From Actinomycetospora endophytica (GTDB lineage Bacteria; Actinomycetota; Actinomycetes; Mycobacteriales; Pseudonocardiaceae), in assembly GCF_021026375.1 (NCBI RefSeq), contig NZ_JAJNDB010000001.1:496001-560000 (forward strand): 64,000 bases of DNA, written 5' to 3'. A program made the position numbers and the translations under genes. The notes under the pieces are model-generated. The model worked only from the letters and a program-made list of their open reading frames with translations, made no database searches and was not told the origin of the DNA. Below, one piece after another: positions 52,972 to 62,102 of this stretch; position 1 is the first letter of the stretch, and each line of letters begins with the position of its first letter.

Positions 52972-55900
52972 TCAGGACGGGCCGAGGGCCCAGGCGGCGA
53001 GCAGCCCCCGCACCGGGTCGTCGGTGTGCACGACGGCGCCGTCCACCCACACCCCGGGGAAGACCTCGCGCGGCGGGCCGGTGCGGTCGTCGTCGGCCAC
53101 CGCGACCCGCAGGCGTTCGTGGAGCACGACCCCGCCCGCGGGCAGCGCCCGTCCCACGGCCGCGGCCCACGCCGTCGCGACGGGCAGGTCGGTCCACGCG
53201 GTCCCGACGCCGGGCGAGCGGATCTCGCCGTGGTGGTCGGCGGCGGCGGTGGGCAGGTCGAGCAGGTCGGCGAGGGTCGGCGCGCCGCCCGGCGCCACCG
53301 GGACCACGCCGTCCGGGTCCAGCGCCGCGAGCAGCCACGGCCGGTCGAGGACGGTCGGCGCGGCGCCGGTGTCCGGGTCCGCGTCGACCACCCGCCCCGC
53401 GGCGGTGCGCACCTGCGCGGGCGGCTCGACGTCGGCGACGGCCAGCCGCCGGGCGTCGGCGGCCTCGGCGAGCGCGGTGTGCGCGGCGAGCACGCCCCCG
53501 GCCGGGACCGGCCGCGCGGGGTCCGCGAGCCGCGCGAGCAGGTCGGTCGCGTCGTCCGCGCCGTCGATCCGCAGCTCGGTCCGGACGCCCACGGCCGCGA
53601 GGAACCCGGCGTCGAGGGACGCGGTGCCGGGCACCGGGTCGTAGAGCGCGGCGAGCGCGGCGTCCCGCCCGGGATCGTCGCCGGCGGACTTGCCGGCGCC
53701 GGGGGCCTCGTCGGGCAGGCGCCAGTGCCCCGGCGGGTGCCCGGCGAGCCGGCCGTGTCGCGCGAGCCACCACGACGTGTACGGCACCGGCTCCCCCGGC
53801 AGCGCCACCAGCGCGGAGCGCACCGAGCGGTCGGAGGCCAGCAGCGACCACGCGGCGTCCCACCGGTCGTCGGCGACGAGGTCGAGGTCGCGGACGGCGA
53901 CCATCGCGCCCGGAGGGCCCGCCGGCAGCTCCTCACCGGGGCCGTCCCAGCCGGCGGCCGGGTCGACCTCCTCGGCCCACCACGTCTCCTCGTCGTCGAG
54001 GTCGTGGTCCGGACCGGCCGGGGCGTCGTCGCGGACGACGCCGAACCCGTCCAGCACCCCGGCCGCGAGCAGCGCGGCGCGCCCGTGCTCGGCGACCGCG
54101 GCCTCGGCGAGCACCCCGATGGGCGAGTCGTCCCCGAGCACGCCGCGCAGGTCCCCGTCGGGCAGCACCAGTTCGTCGGCCCGCCGGTGGGAGCCCTCGA
54201 CGTCGGGCAGGGCCAGCGCTCCCCACGCCGTGTCCGCCGCACCCTCACCGGCGTCGGCGAGCAGGCGCAGCACGACCCGGGCGAGGCCGTCGACGTCCAG
54301 CCCGACGTCGGCGTCGTCGACCGAGCGCGCCACCGCCTTGCGCAGCTCCGGCTCGGCGAGCAGGGATCCGGCGTCGGCCCGACGGGCGCCCAACGACTCC
54401 AGCAGCGGGTGGACGGCCGCCGGGTCGACCAGGCGCAGCCCCGGCAGGCCGTCCCCGGCGAGCGCCGCCGCGAGGCCGTCCGCGAGGTCGTCCCCGGGCA
54501 GCAGGGTGCCGCGCGCGCCGGGGACCAGTCGGCCGTCGACCAGCGGGACCGGCAGCGCCGCGAGCTCCTCGCGCGCGGCGGCAACCACGGGCGTGGCGGC
54601 CAGCGCGTCGTAGAGGGCGTGCCACCACGACGGCGGGCGGCGCAGCCCCGCGAGCCGCTCGGCGAGATCGGCCGGTCCGAGCCGGGTGACGCCGAGGGGC
54701 GCGAGGGCCCGGAGGTCGGCCGACCCGCCGACGACCGCGCTCACGAGGTCGCCGATCGCGCCGGTCAGCGCCGCGACCAGCCGATCGGCCGGCTCGGCGC
54801 CGGTGTCGACGACGACCGCCCGCGCCGGGGCGAGGTCCGGCCCCTCGGCGGCGGGCAGCCACGGCTCGCGGCGCAGCGACTCGACGACCCCGTCGCGCAG
54901 CACGGCGTCGACCCCCGAGGCGGGCAGCGCCGCGGCCGGCACGAGCGCGGTGCGCCGTTCCGGGGGTAGCGCGGCGACCAGCGCCGGGTAGGCCGCCGCG
55001 GCCGCGCCCAGCACGTGGGTGGTGACCGGCCCGGCGCGGACCCGGCGGCGGTCCGGGTCCAGCGGGACGGTGACGACGAGCCGCGCGGGCAGCGTCGTCG
55101 TCTCGGCCGTCGGGGTGGGGGCGTGCAGGACGTCGGTGCCGGCCGGGTCGTCGGCCACCGCCCAGAGGCCCTCCCACCGGGTGCGGTCGCGGTCCTCGAC
55201 GGCGAGGTCGGCGTCGTCGACGAGCGCGATGGGCAGCTCGCCGGCCACCGGCAGCGTCGTCCACGCGGTCGCCGCGGCACCCGGTCCGTGGATGGTGACG
55301 CGACGGATGCCGGCCTCGTCGGGTTCGGTGGACTCCCGGCGCACGACCTCGCCGCCCGCCTCGACGCCGGCCAGCCACGGCAGCGCGAGGAGCAGGTCGG
55401 GGGCGTCGTCGACCGCCCGCGCGAGCAGCGCGGCGCCGTCGGACCCGGCGAGCGCGACGCGGACCTCGGTGTCGGCGCCGTCCGGCAGGTCCTCGGCGAG
55501 GTCGGCGGGGTCCGCGGGCCACACCAGGCGCAGCGCCGGGACGTCGCCGTCGCGGGCCTCGAGCTCCGCCGCGAGCGGGCCGCCGCGCTCCGCGACCGCA
55601 TCGCGGGTCCGGGCCCGCGAGAAGGCCACACCGCGCAGCGTGCCCTCCGCACCCCGGGTGACGACCCGCGGCGCGTCACCCAGGGCGAGCACCGCGGCGA
55701 AGCCCACCCCGAAGCGCCCGACGGTGCCGCCGTCGCGCTTGGCGGAGGCGCGCAGCGACGCGAGCGCGGCGACCCCGTCGGCGTCGAGCGGTGCGCCGGC
55801 GTTGCCGACCCGGAGCTCGGGCGCGCCGTCGGCGGACGTCACCAGCCGGACGAGCAGCGTCGTGGGGGTCCCGCGACGCGCGGCCGCGTCGGCGGCGTTC

Positions 55901-56070
55901 TGGGCCAGCTCGACGAGCCAACGGTCGCGGTAGCCGCCGCGACTCAGGTCCTCCTCGGCGTTCGCGTCCTCGCGGAAGCGCGCGGGCGAGGCCGACCAGG
56001 CGTCCAGGACGGCGCCGCGGAGGGCGGCGGTGCGGAACGGGTCGGTGGCGATGATCGGCTCCGCTGAGAT
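52972..56070 (-). CDS. Sacsin-like GHKL ATPase-domain protein
   Basis: This product of about 1032 residues has an N-terminal HSP90-type nucleotide fold: RDRWLVELAQNAADAAARR (N-box), LRVGNAGAPLDADGVAALAS (G1-like) and GRFGVGFAAVLALGDAPRVV (G2-like). The rest, about 850 residues, is Asp/Ala/Leu-rich and not recognisable. Homologous actinobacterial proteins are annotated with sacsin-type N-terminal ATPase domains, suggesting a chaperone-like role (inference). The frame has no ATG, GTG or TTG near the conserved start; ATC 56070 with GGTGGCGAG upstream is the best candidate, so the start is uncertain. It follows DUF3027. Confidence 0.75.
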   Translation of the reverse strand: MSAEPIIATDPFRTAALRGAVLDAWSASPARFREDANAEEDLSRGGYRDRWLVELAQNAADAAARRGTPTTLLVRLVTSADGAPELRVGNAGAPLDADGVAALASLRASAKRDGGTVGRFGVGFAAVLALGDAPRVVTRGAEGTLRGVAFSRARTRDAVAERGGPLAAELEARDGDVPALRLVWPADPADLAEDLPDGADTEVRVALAGSDGAALLARAVDDAPDLLLALPWLAGVEAGGEVVRRESTEPDEAGIRRVTIHGPGAAATAWTTLPVAGELPIALVDDADLAVEDRDRTRWEGLWAVADDPAGTDVLHAPTPTAETTTLPARLVVTVPLDPDRRRVRAGPVTTHVLGAAAAAYPALVAALPPERRTALVPAAALPASGVDAVLRDGVVESLRREPWLPAAEGPDLAPARAVVVDTGAEPADRLVAALTGAIGDLVSAVVGGSADLRALAPLGVTRLGPADLAERLAGLRRPPSWWHALYDALAATPVVAAAREELAALPVPLVDGRLVPGARGTLLPGDDLADGLAAALAGDGLPGLRLVDPAAVHPLLESLGARRADAGSLLAEPELRKAVARSVDDADVGLDVDGLARVVLRLLADAGEGAADTAWGALALPDVEGSHRRADELVLPDGDLRGVLGDDSPIGVLAEAAVAEHGRAALLAAGVLDGFGVVRDDAPAGPDHDLDDEETWWAEEVDPAAGWDGPGEELPAGPPGAMVAVRDLDLVADDRWDAAWSLLASDRSVRSALVALPGEPVPYTSWWLARHGRLAGHPPGHWRLPDEAPGAGKSAGDDPGRDAALAALYDPVPGTASLDAGFLAAVGVRTELRIDGADDATDLLARLADPARPVPAGGVLAAHTALAEAADARRLAVADVEPPAQVRTAAGRVVDADPDTGAAPTVLDRPWLLAALDPDGVVPVAPGGAPTLADLLDLPTAAADHHGEIRSPGVGTAWTDLPVATAWAAAVGRALPAGGVVLHERLRVAVADDDRTGPPREVFPGVWVDGAVVHTDDPVRGLLAAWALGPS

Positions 56071-56086
56071 CTCGCCACCGCGCGGA

Positions 56087-56971
56087 TCAGGCGCCGTCGG
56101 CGTCCGACGTCGCCGCGACCGGCTCCGGGGTCTCCATGTCCACGCCGTCGTCGTAGACCAGCTCGGAGACCATGACGACCGATCCGGTGTCGATCTGCAG
56201 CTCGGAGTGACCGCCGCAGCCGTGCTCGGCGTGCACCACGTGCCCGTCGGCCGGGACGTTGCCGTTGCCGCAGACACCGAACGCGCCGCGCATCGAGCCG
56301 GCGAGCGCGAGGTAGAAGCCGCAGGTGCCGCAGTGCGCGGACGCGGCGCGCGCCATCTCGGCGGCCGGGCCGAAGTCGCCGCCGGACCAGCGCGCGGCGG
56401 CGTCGAGCCGGCCCTCCGGGCTCATCACCCGCGGGCGGCCGAAGCCCAGCTCGTCGGCGACCGCGCGGACCTGCTCGGCGTCCTCCTCCGACTCGCCGGC
56501 CGGGTCGACGTCGTCGTCCAGGCTCGCGTGGGCCGGGACCAGACGGTCGTCGTCGTGGTCGACGGGCAGCAGGTCGCCGGGCGAGAGGTCCTCGGCGCGC
56601 ACCCGCTCGTTCCACGGCACCCACACCGGCGCGACGACGGCGCCGCCGCCGGGCAGCAGCGCGACCTCGCCGACCGTGACCGGGGCCTCCGGGTCGTCCG
56701 GGGCCATGACGGTGACCGCCCAGGTCCAGCCGCGGTAGCCGGGCTTGTCGGCGACGAGGTAGTGGGTCGCCGCCGAGACCGGCGCGTCGTCCGTGGCGTC
56801 CTCGGCGTGCACCCCGACGGCGTCGCCGACCTGCTCGGCCTCGCCGTCGGCCGCCTCGACCGCGGCGGCGCGCGCGAGGTCGACGGCGGCGGCCAGGCGC
56901 GGGGGGACCGGGCGCTCGGCCGGGTCGTCACGCTGGTCAGGACCGGTGGTGGTCTCGGCGAGGTCGTGCAC
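56087..56971 (-). CDS. DUF3027 family protein
   Basis: This 294-residue protein has the DUF3027 pattern: AATHYLVADKPGYRGWTWAV, VGEVALLPGGGAVVAPVWVP, NERVRAEDLSPGDLLPV, RPRVMSPEGRLDAAARW, and a cysteine-rich segment HCGTCGFYLALAGSM with CGNG and HGCGGHSE, suggesting zinc binding. The function is unknown. GTG 56971 gives VHDLAETTTG and lacks an obvious ribosome site, so it may be leaderless. Its stop is 16 nt before the sacsin-like frame, so the two are probably an operon. Related genes sit near cold-shock and transporter genes in mycobacteria (from memory). Confidence 0.85.
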   Translation of the reverse strand: MHDLAETTTGPDQRDDPAERPVPPRLAAAVDLARAAAVEAADGEAEQVGDAVGVHAEDATDDAPVSAATHYLVADKPGYRGWTWAVTVMAPDDPEAPVTVGEVALLPGGGAVVAPVWVPWNERVRAEDLSPGDLLPVDHDDDRLVPAHASLDDDVDPAGESEEDAEQVRAVADELGFGRPRVMSPEGRLDAAARWSGGDFGPAAEMARAASAHCGTCGFYLALAGSMRGAFGVCGNGNVPADGHVVHAEHGCGGHSELQIDTGSVVMVSELVYDDGVDMETPEPVAATSDADGA

Positions 56972-57085
56972 GTCGTCGATTGTGCCGGACGAGGAGGACC
57001 TGTCCCGGGCGCGGGCGCGCAGGGGTCGATGGGGCGCGCCGAGCGGTGACGTCCCGCCCACCTCTCCCGTGGGAACCTTCGCCGC

Positions 57086-57916
57086 GTGCGGGCGAGGGAG
57101 CGGCGGCAGGCGACCGTGCTGCTGACGGTGCTGCTGGTGTCGGCCTGCTCGTGGTCACCCTCCGCGAGCCCGGCACCCCCGACGGACGCGCTGGCGGACC
57201 CACCGCCCGGCGTCGCCCGGCTGCACGTCCAGGTGCTCGGGACCGTCCCCCACGACCCCGCCGCCTACACCGAGGGCTTCGAGCTCTCGGCCGACGGGCG
57301 CACGCTCTGGGAGGGCACCGGGGAGACCGGGGCGTCCCAGCTGCGCGCGACCGACCCCGCCACCGGCGCCGTCCGGCGGGCGGTCGACCTGCCGTCGTCC
57401 CAGTTCGGCGAGGGGATCACGATCCTTCCTGACAGGATCTGGCAGCTGACCTGGCAGGACCACGTCGTGTACGAGCGCGACCCGGTGACGCTCGCCGTGC
57501 GCCGCACGCTCCCGGACGACCGCGAGGGCTGGGGCATGTGCCACACGCCCTCGTCAGACGTGATCACCAGCGACGGCGGCGCCGACCTCGTCGTCCGGGA
57601 CCCGACGACGTTCGCGGCCCGCCGGACCGTCCCGGTGACGCTCGGGGGCGCGCCGCTGGACCAGCTCAACGAGCTCGACTGCACGGACGGGCGGACGGTC
57701 TGGGCGAACGTCTGGCGCACCGACGACATCGTCGGGATCGACCTCGCGAGCGGGCACGTGACCGCGGTCGTCGACGCGGCGGGACTCCGGCCGGCCTCGA
57801 CGACGAGCGACCCGGACGCCGTGCTCAACGGCATCGCCGCGATCCCGGGCGCGCCCGGCCAGTACCTGATCACCGGCAAGCGGTGGCCGACGACGTTCCG
57901 CGTGAGGTGGGGTTAG
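57086..57916 (+). CDS. Glutaminyl-peptide cyclotransferase (bacterial type), lipoprotein
   Basis: This 276-residue protein starts with a lipoprotein-type signal (VLLTVLLVSACSWSP). Its beta-propeller body has the bacterial/plant glutaminyl cyclase motifs: YTEGFELSADGRTLWEGTG, LNELDCTDGRTVWANVWRTD, and VLNGIAAIPG followed by ITGKRWPTTFRV. The family cyclises N-terminal glutamine to pyroglutamate. GTG 57086 is the start. Its stop TAG overlaps the stop of the convergent D-lactate dehydrogenase gene by 3 bases (TTAG). Confidence 0.88.
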   Translation: MRARERRQATVLLTVLLVSACSWSPSASPAPPTDALADPPPGVARLHVQVLGTVPHDPAAYTEGFELSADGRTLWEGTGETGASQLRATDPATGAVRRAVDLPSSQFGEGITILPDRIWQLTWQDHVVYERDPVTLAVRRTLPDDREGWGMCHTPSSDVITSDGGADLVVRDPTTFAARRTVPVTLGGAPLDQLNELDCTDGRTVWANVWRTDDIVGIDLASGHVTAVVDAAGLRPASTTSDPDAVLNGIAAIPGAPGQYLITGKRWPTTFRVRWG

Positions 57917-60753
57917 GCCCGCTCCGCCAGCAGCTCCAGCACGTGCCGGTAGGTCTGCCCCGTCGCCCGGGACATCCCCATCTCGCAGGTGCGGTTGCAG
58001 CTCGCGTACTGCTCCGTCGGGTGGGCCGCCACGTCCGCGGCCTCCTCGCGGGTGGCCCCGTCGGTCAGCTCCGGGTGCAGCATCCCGCGGTCGCCGGCGA
58101 ATCCGCAGCAGGCCCACGCCGTCGGGACGACCACCTGGTCCGCGACCGCCTCGGCGAGCGTGCGCAGGTCGTCACCGATGCCGAGGTGGGTGGTCGAGCA
58201 GGTGGGGTGCAGCGTCAGCGACGCGACCTTCGACGCGACCGACACCGACGGCAGGATCTCCCGGACGGTGAACGCGACCGCGTCCTCGATCCGCAGGCCC
58301 GCGACCCGGGGATCGTCGGGCAGCACGTGGGAGAGCCCCTCGAGCCCGTGGGTGCACGACGAGGCGTCGACGACGACCGGCAGCGCCCCGCGCTGCGTCG
58401 AGGTCCACAGTGCGTCGAGGACGCGCCGGGCCATCGCGGCGCTGCCCTCGGTGAACCCCTTGGACTCCCACGGCGTGCCGCAGCAGAGCCCCTCGATCCC
58501 CTCGGGCACCGCGACCGCGATCCCGGCGCGCTCCGCCAGTCGCAGGAACGCGTGCCCCGAGCCCGAGCCCGAGGCGGGCGCGAACACCTGGTGCAGGCAG
58601 GTCGGGAAGAACACCACGGACGGGTCCGGCGGGTAGACCGCTGCCGGCCGAGTGTCGCCGCCGCCCGGCACGTCGCGGGCGTAGAGCGGCACGAGGTCGG
58701 CGGGCAGCACCCGCCGGGCCGCCGCCGACGCCGCCGCGGCCAGACCGGGCACCGTCCGCGCCGCCCGCAGCGCCACGCGCGCCGTCCCCGACACCCCGCC
58801 CCAGTGCTCCGCGACCGCCTTCCCGGCCTGCTGCGCCCGCTCGGAATGGCGCTCCGCCCGCAGCCGCTTCATGAGGTCGCCGGTGTTGATCCGGACCGGG
58901 CACGCGGTCGCGCACATGCCGTCGGCGGCGCAGGTGTCGACGGCGTCGTAGGCGTAGTCGGCGGCGATCGCCTCCGCCACGGCCGGGTCCTTCGCCGCGG
59001 CCCGGCGCAGGACGATGCGCTGGCGCGGCGTCGTCGTGACGTGCCGCGAGGGGCAGACCGGCTCGCAGTAGCCGCACTCCACGCAGGCGTCGACCTCGGG
59101 ATCCACGGTCGGCACGGTCTTGAGGTCGGTCAGGTGCGCGTCGGGCCGGTCGGACAGGATGATCCCGGGGTTGAGCAGCCCCGTCGGGTCGGCGAGTGCC
59201 TTGAGCTCGCCCATCACGTCGTAGAGCTCGTCGCCGTACTGCCGGCGCACGAACGGCGTCATGATCCGGCCGGTGCCGTGCTCGGCCTTGAGCGTCCCGT
59301 CCTGGCCGAGCACCAGGTCGACCATGTCGTCGGTGAAGCGCCGGTAGCGCTCCAACGCGGTGTCGTCGTCGAAGCGCTCGTTGACCAGGAAGTGGACGTT
59401 GCCGTCCTTGGCGTGGCCGAAGATCACCGAGCCCTCGTAGCCGTGCCGGTCGAACAGCTCGGTCAGCCCGTCGCAGGTCGACGGCAGCGTCGTGACCGGC
59501 ACCGAGACGTCCTCGAGCAGCGCGGTCGTCCCGGACGGCCGCGCGGCGGCGACCGCGGTGTAGAGCCCGGAGCGCAGCGCCCACAGCGACGCGCGGGCCG
59601 TGGGCTCGCGGGTGAGGCCGGCGTCACGGGTGAGCGGGAGCCCGGCGAGCACCGGCTCCGCCCCGGCCTGGACGTGGTCGAGCTCCTCGGCGGTCGCGGT
59701 CTGGAACTCGACGAGCAGCCCCGCGTGGCCGTCGACCTCGACCGAGCGCACCGACTCCGGCGCCCGCGGATCGGACTGCGCGACGACGAGGGCCCGCGCG
59801 TCCAGCAGCTCGAGGGTCTTCGCGCCCGCCTCGAGCAGCCCCGGCAGCACGTCGGTGGCGTCGGCGGTGCCGGAGAACAGCAGCATCGCCGTCGCGGCGT
59901 GCGGGAGGATCGGCAGCGTGGAGAAGGTCGCCTCCGCGACGAACCCGAGCGTCCCCTCGGACCCCACGAGCAGGTGCGTGAGCAGGTCGATCGGGCGCGT
60001 GTGGTCGAGGAAGGCGTTCAGCCCGTAGCCCATGGTGTTCTTCATCGAGAACAGGTGCCGCAGGCGCTCGACCGATCCCGGGTTGCCGCGGACGCGCTCG
60101 CGGAGCCGGTCGAGTCCCTCGTACAGCGCGGGCTCGCGATGGCGCAGCTCGTCGTCGGCGTCGGGCCGGGCGGAGTCGATGACGGTGCCGGAGGCCAGCA
60201 CGAACGTCATCGAGCGCAGCGTCGCGTAGGTGTTGAACTCCGTGCCGCAGGCCATGCCCGAGGAGTTGTTGGCGACGACGCCGCCGATCGTGCAGGCCTT
60301 CGACGACGCCGGGTCGGGCCCGATCTTGCGGCCGTACGGCGCGAGGCGGGCGTTCACCTCGGCGACCGTGAGTCCCGGCTGGACCCGCACCGCGCGGCCG
60401 TCGTCGAGGACCTCGCACGAGCGGAAGTGCCGGCGGGTGTCGACCAGGACCCCGTCGGTGACGCCCTGCCCGGACAGCGACGTCCCACCGGAGCGGAAGG
60501 TCAGCGCGAGCCCGTCCCGGACGCCGAGCCGCAGCAGGTTCGCGACCTCCCGGGCGTCGGCGGGCAGGACGACGGCCTGCGGCTGCAGCAGGTAGTGCGA
60601 GGCGTCGTTGGCGTGCGCGGCCAGGTCGATCGGGCGGTCGCGCACGCGGTCCGGGTCGGCGACGGCACCGCGCAGCGCGGCGACGAGGTCGGGGGCGGGG
60701 CCGCCGCTCGGGGACGCCTCGGGGGTGGTGGGGCGGGGCGTGGTGGCCGTCAC
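57913..60753 (-). CDS. FAD-linked (Fe-S) D-lactate dehydrogenase-type oxidase (Dld-II)
   Basis: The 946-residue protein has an N-terminal FAD domain of the PCMH type (LTFRSGGTSLSGQGVTDGV, GKIGPDPASSKACTIGGVVA-like: RKIGPDPASSKACTIGGV, NTMGYGLNAF). A C-terminal Fe-S part carries two 4Fe-4S motifs (CVECGYCEPVCPS, CAADGMCATACPV) and two CCG domains (GLCCGTPWESKGF, ACCGFAGDRG). This architecture is that of type II D-lactate dehydrogenases or D-2-hydroxyglutarate oxidases feeding quinone. GTG 60753 is chosen. It is divergent from the PQQ-type dehydrogenase gene. Confidence 0.87.
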   Translation of the reverse strand: MTATTPRPTTPEASPSGGPAPDLVAALRGAVADPDRVRDRPIDLAAHANDASHYLLQPQAVVLPADAREVANLLRLGVRDGLALTFRSGGTSLSGQGVTDGVLVDTRRHFRSCEVLDDGRAVRVQPGLTVAEVNARLAPYGRKIGPDPASSKACTIGGVVANNSSGMACGTEFNTYATLRSMTFVLASGTVIDSARPDADDELRHREPALYEGLDRLRERVRGNPGSVERLRHLFSMKNTMGYGLNAFLDHTRPIDLLTHLLVGSEGTLGFVAEATFSTLPILPHAATAMLLFSGTADATDVLPGLLEAGAKTLELLDARALVVAQSDPRAPESVRSVEVDGHAGLLVEFQTATAEELDHVQAGAEPVLAGLPLTRDAGLTREPTARASLWALRSGLYTAVAAARPSGTTALLEDVSVPVTTLPSTCDGLTELFDRHGYEGSVIFGHAKDGNVHFLVNERFDDDTALERYRRFTDDMVDLVLGQDGTLKAEHGTGRIMTPFVRRQYGDELYDVMGELKALADPTGLLNPGIILSDRPDAHLTDLKTVPTVDPEVDACVECGYCEPVCPSRHVTTTPRQRIVLRRAAAKDPAVAEAIAADYAYDAVDTCAADGMCATACPVRINTGDLMKRLRAERHSERAQQAGKAVAEHWGGVSGTARVALRAARTVPGLAAAASAAARRVLPADLVPLYARDVPGGGDTRPAAVYPPDPSVVFFPTCLHQVFAPASGSGSGHAFLRLAERAGIAVAVPEGIEGLCCGTPWESKGFTEGSAAMARRVLDALWTSTQRGALPVVVDASSCTHGLEGLSHVLPDDPRVAGLRIEDAVAFTVREILPSVSVASKVASLTLHPTCSTTHLGIGDDLRTLAEAVADQVVVPTAWACCGFAGDRGMLHPELTDGATREEAADVAAHPTEQYASCNRTCEMGMSRATGQTYRHVLELLAERA

Positions 60754-60866
60754 CGCACCAGTCTGACCCCGCCGCGCCGCCCGCACGAGGCGACGACGGC
60801 CGGCCGTCGCGTCCCCGGCATTCCGCCTGTACCGGACGCCCACGCCGAAAGAGGCATGATCCCCTC

Positions 60867-62102
60867 GTGCGTGTCACTCCTCCGGTCGTGTCGCTCGCCC
60901 TGTCGCTCGTCGTGCTGACCGCGTGCGGGGCGGCCTCCACCGCACCGTCGCCCGCGGCGCCCGGCACGCCGTCGTCGGCCTCGCCCTCGACGTCGGGCAC
61001 GCCCGGCGCGGGCGCCCCCGCACTGCGCGTCGAGACGGTCGCGGGCGGGCTCGACCACCCCTGGGACGCGGCGTTCCCCGGCGGCGACCGGATGCTCGTG
61101 ACCCAGCGAGACGGCACGCTCGCCGTCGTCGGCGGCCTGCGTCCGGGCGCCGCGGTCACGCCGGTGCGCGCGGACCTGTCCGACGTCTACGCCCGCGGCG
61201 AGGGCGGGCTCATGGGGATCGCGGCGTTCCCGGACGGCTCCGGACGCTTCGTGACCTGCCAGACCCACGCCGAGGGCGGCCGCCCGGTCGACGTGCGCGT
61301 CGTCGCCTGGCAGCTCTCCGCCGACGGCACCGCCGCGACCCGGACCGCGGATCCGCTGGTCGGGGGCCTGCCCCTGAACCCGTCCGGTCGCCACAGCGGC
61401 TGCCGGCCGACGTTCGCGCCGGACGGCATGCTCCTCGTCGGCACCGGCGACACCGCCCGGGCGACCATCGCGCAGGACCGCACCGCGCTCGGCGGGAAGG
61501 TGCTGCGCGTCGACCCCGCGACCGGCGGGCCCGCCCCCGGCAACCCCTTCGCGACCTCGGGCAGCGCGGCGGAACGGCTGATCTCCGGCTACGGCCACCG
61601 CAACGTGCAGTCGGTCGCGGTCCAGCCGGGCACCGGGACCGCGTGGTCGGTCGAGCACGGACCCGACGTCGACGACGAGGTGAACGTCCTCGTCCCCGGC
61701 GCGAACTACGGCTGGGACCCGTCCCGGGGCGGCGAGACCCCGGGCGGGTACGACGAGTCGGTGCCGATGACCGACACCGCCCGCTTCCCGGGGGCCGTCG
61801 GCGCGGCGTGGAGCTCCGGCGACCCGACCGTCGCCACGAGCGGCAGCGACTTCCTGTCCGGCCCCGCGTGGGGCGATCTCGAGGGCACCCTGGCGGTGAG
61901 CGCCCTCAAGGGTGAGAAACTGCTGCTCATGCGGCCCGGAACCGGTCCCGACGCGCAGCGGATCGTCGCGGTGTCCACCCCGACCGAGCTCGACGGCGCG
62001 TTCGGACGGCTGCGCGGGGCCCGGCTCGGACCCGACGGTGCCCTGTTCGTGACCACCGACGACGGCAACGACGACGTGGTCCTGCGCGTCACCCGGGCGT
62101 GA
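60867..62102 (+). CDS. PQQ-dependent sugar dehydrogenase family lipoprotein
   Basis: This 411-residue lipoprotein (VVSLALSLVVLTACG lipobox) has the six-bladed propeller of soluble aldose sugar dehydrogenases (YliI-like). Motifs include VAGGLDHPWDAAFPGGDRML, GLMGIAAFP, GSGRFVT, NPSGRHSGCRPTFAPDGMLL, ISGYGHRNVQSVAV, WSVEHGPDVDDEVNVL and NYGWD. The family oxidises aldoses with PQQ, though some lack the cofactor. GTG 60867 is the start. The EEP-family gene overlaps by 4 nt. Confidence 0.85.
   Translation: MRVTPPVVSLALSLVVLTACGAASTAPSPAAPGTPSSASPSTSGTPGAGAPALRVETVAGGLDHPWDAAFPGGDRMLVTQRDGTLAVVGGLRPGAAVTPVRADLSDVYARGEGGLMGIAAFPDGSGRFVTCQTHAEGGRPVDVRVVAWQLSADGTAATRTADPLVGGLPLNPSGRHSGCRPTFAPDGMLLVGTGDTARATIAQDRTALGGKVLRVDPATGGPAPGNPFATSGSAAERLISGYGHRNVQSVAVQPGTGTAWSVEHGPDVDDEVNVLVPGANYGWDPSRGGETPGGYDESVPMTDTARFPGAVGAAWSSGDPTVATSGSDFLSGPAWGDLEGTLAVSALKGEKLLLMRPGTGPDAQRIVAVSTPTELDGAFGRLRGARLGPDGALFVTTDDGNDDVVLRVTRA

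Noticed and set aside
52829..55679. Long open frames antisense to and overlapping the sacsin-like gene
   Set aside because: They are Arg/Gly/Pro-rich frames expected from third-position GC bias in a 73% GC genome.
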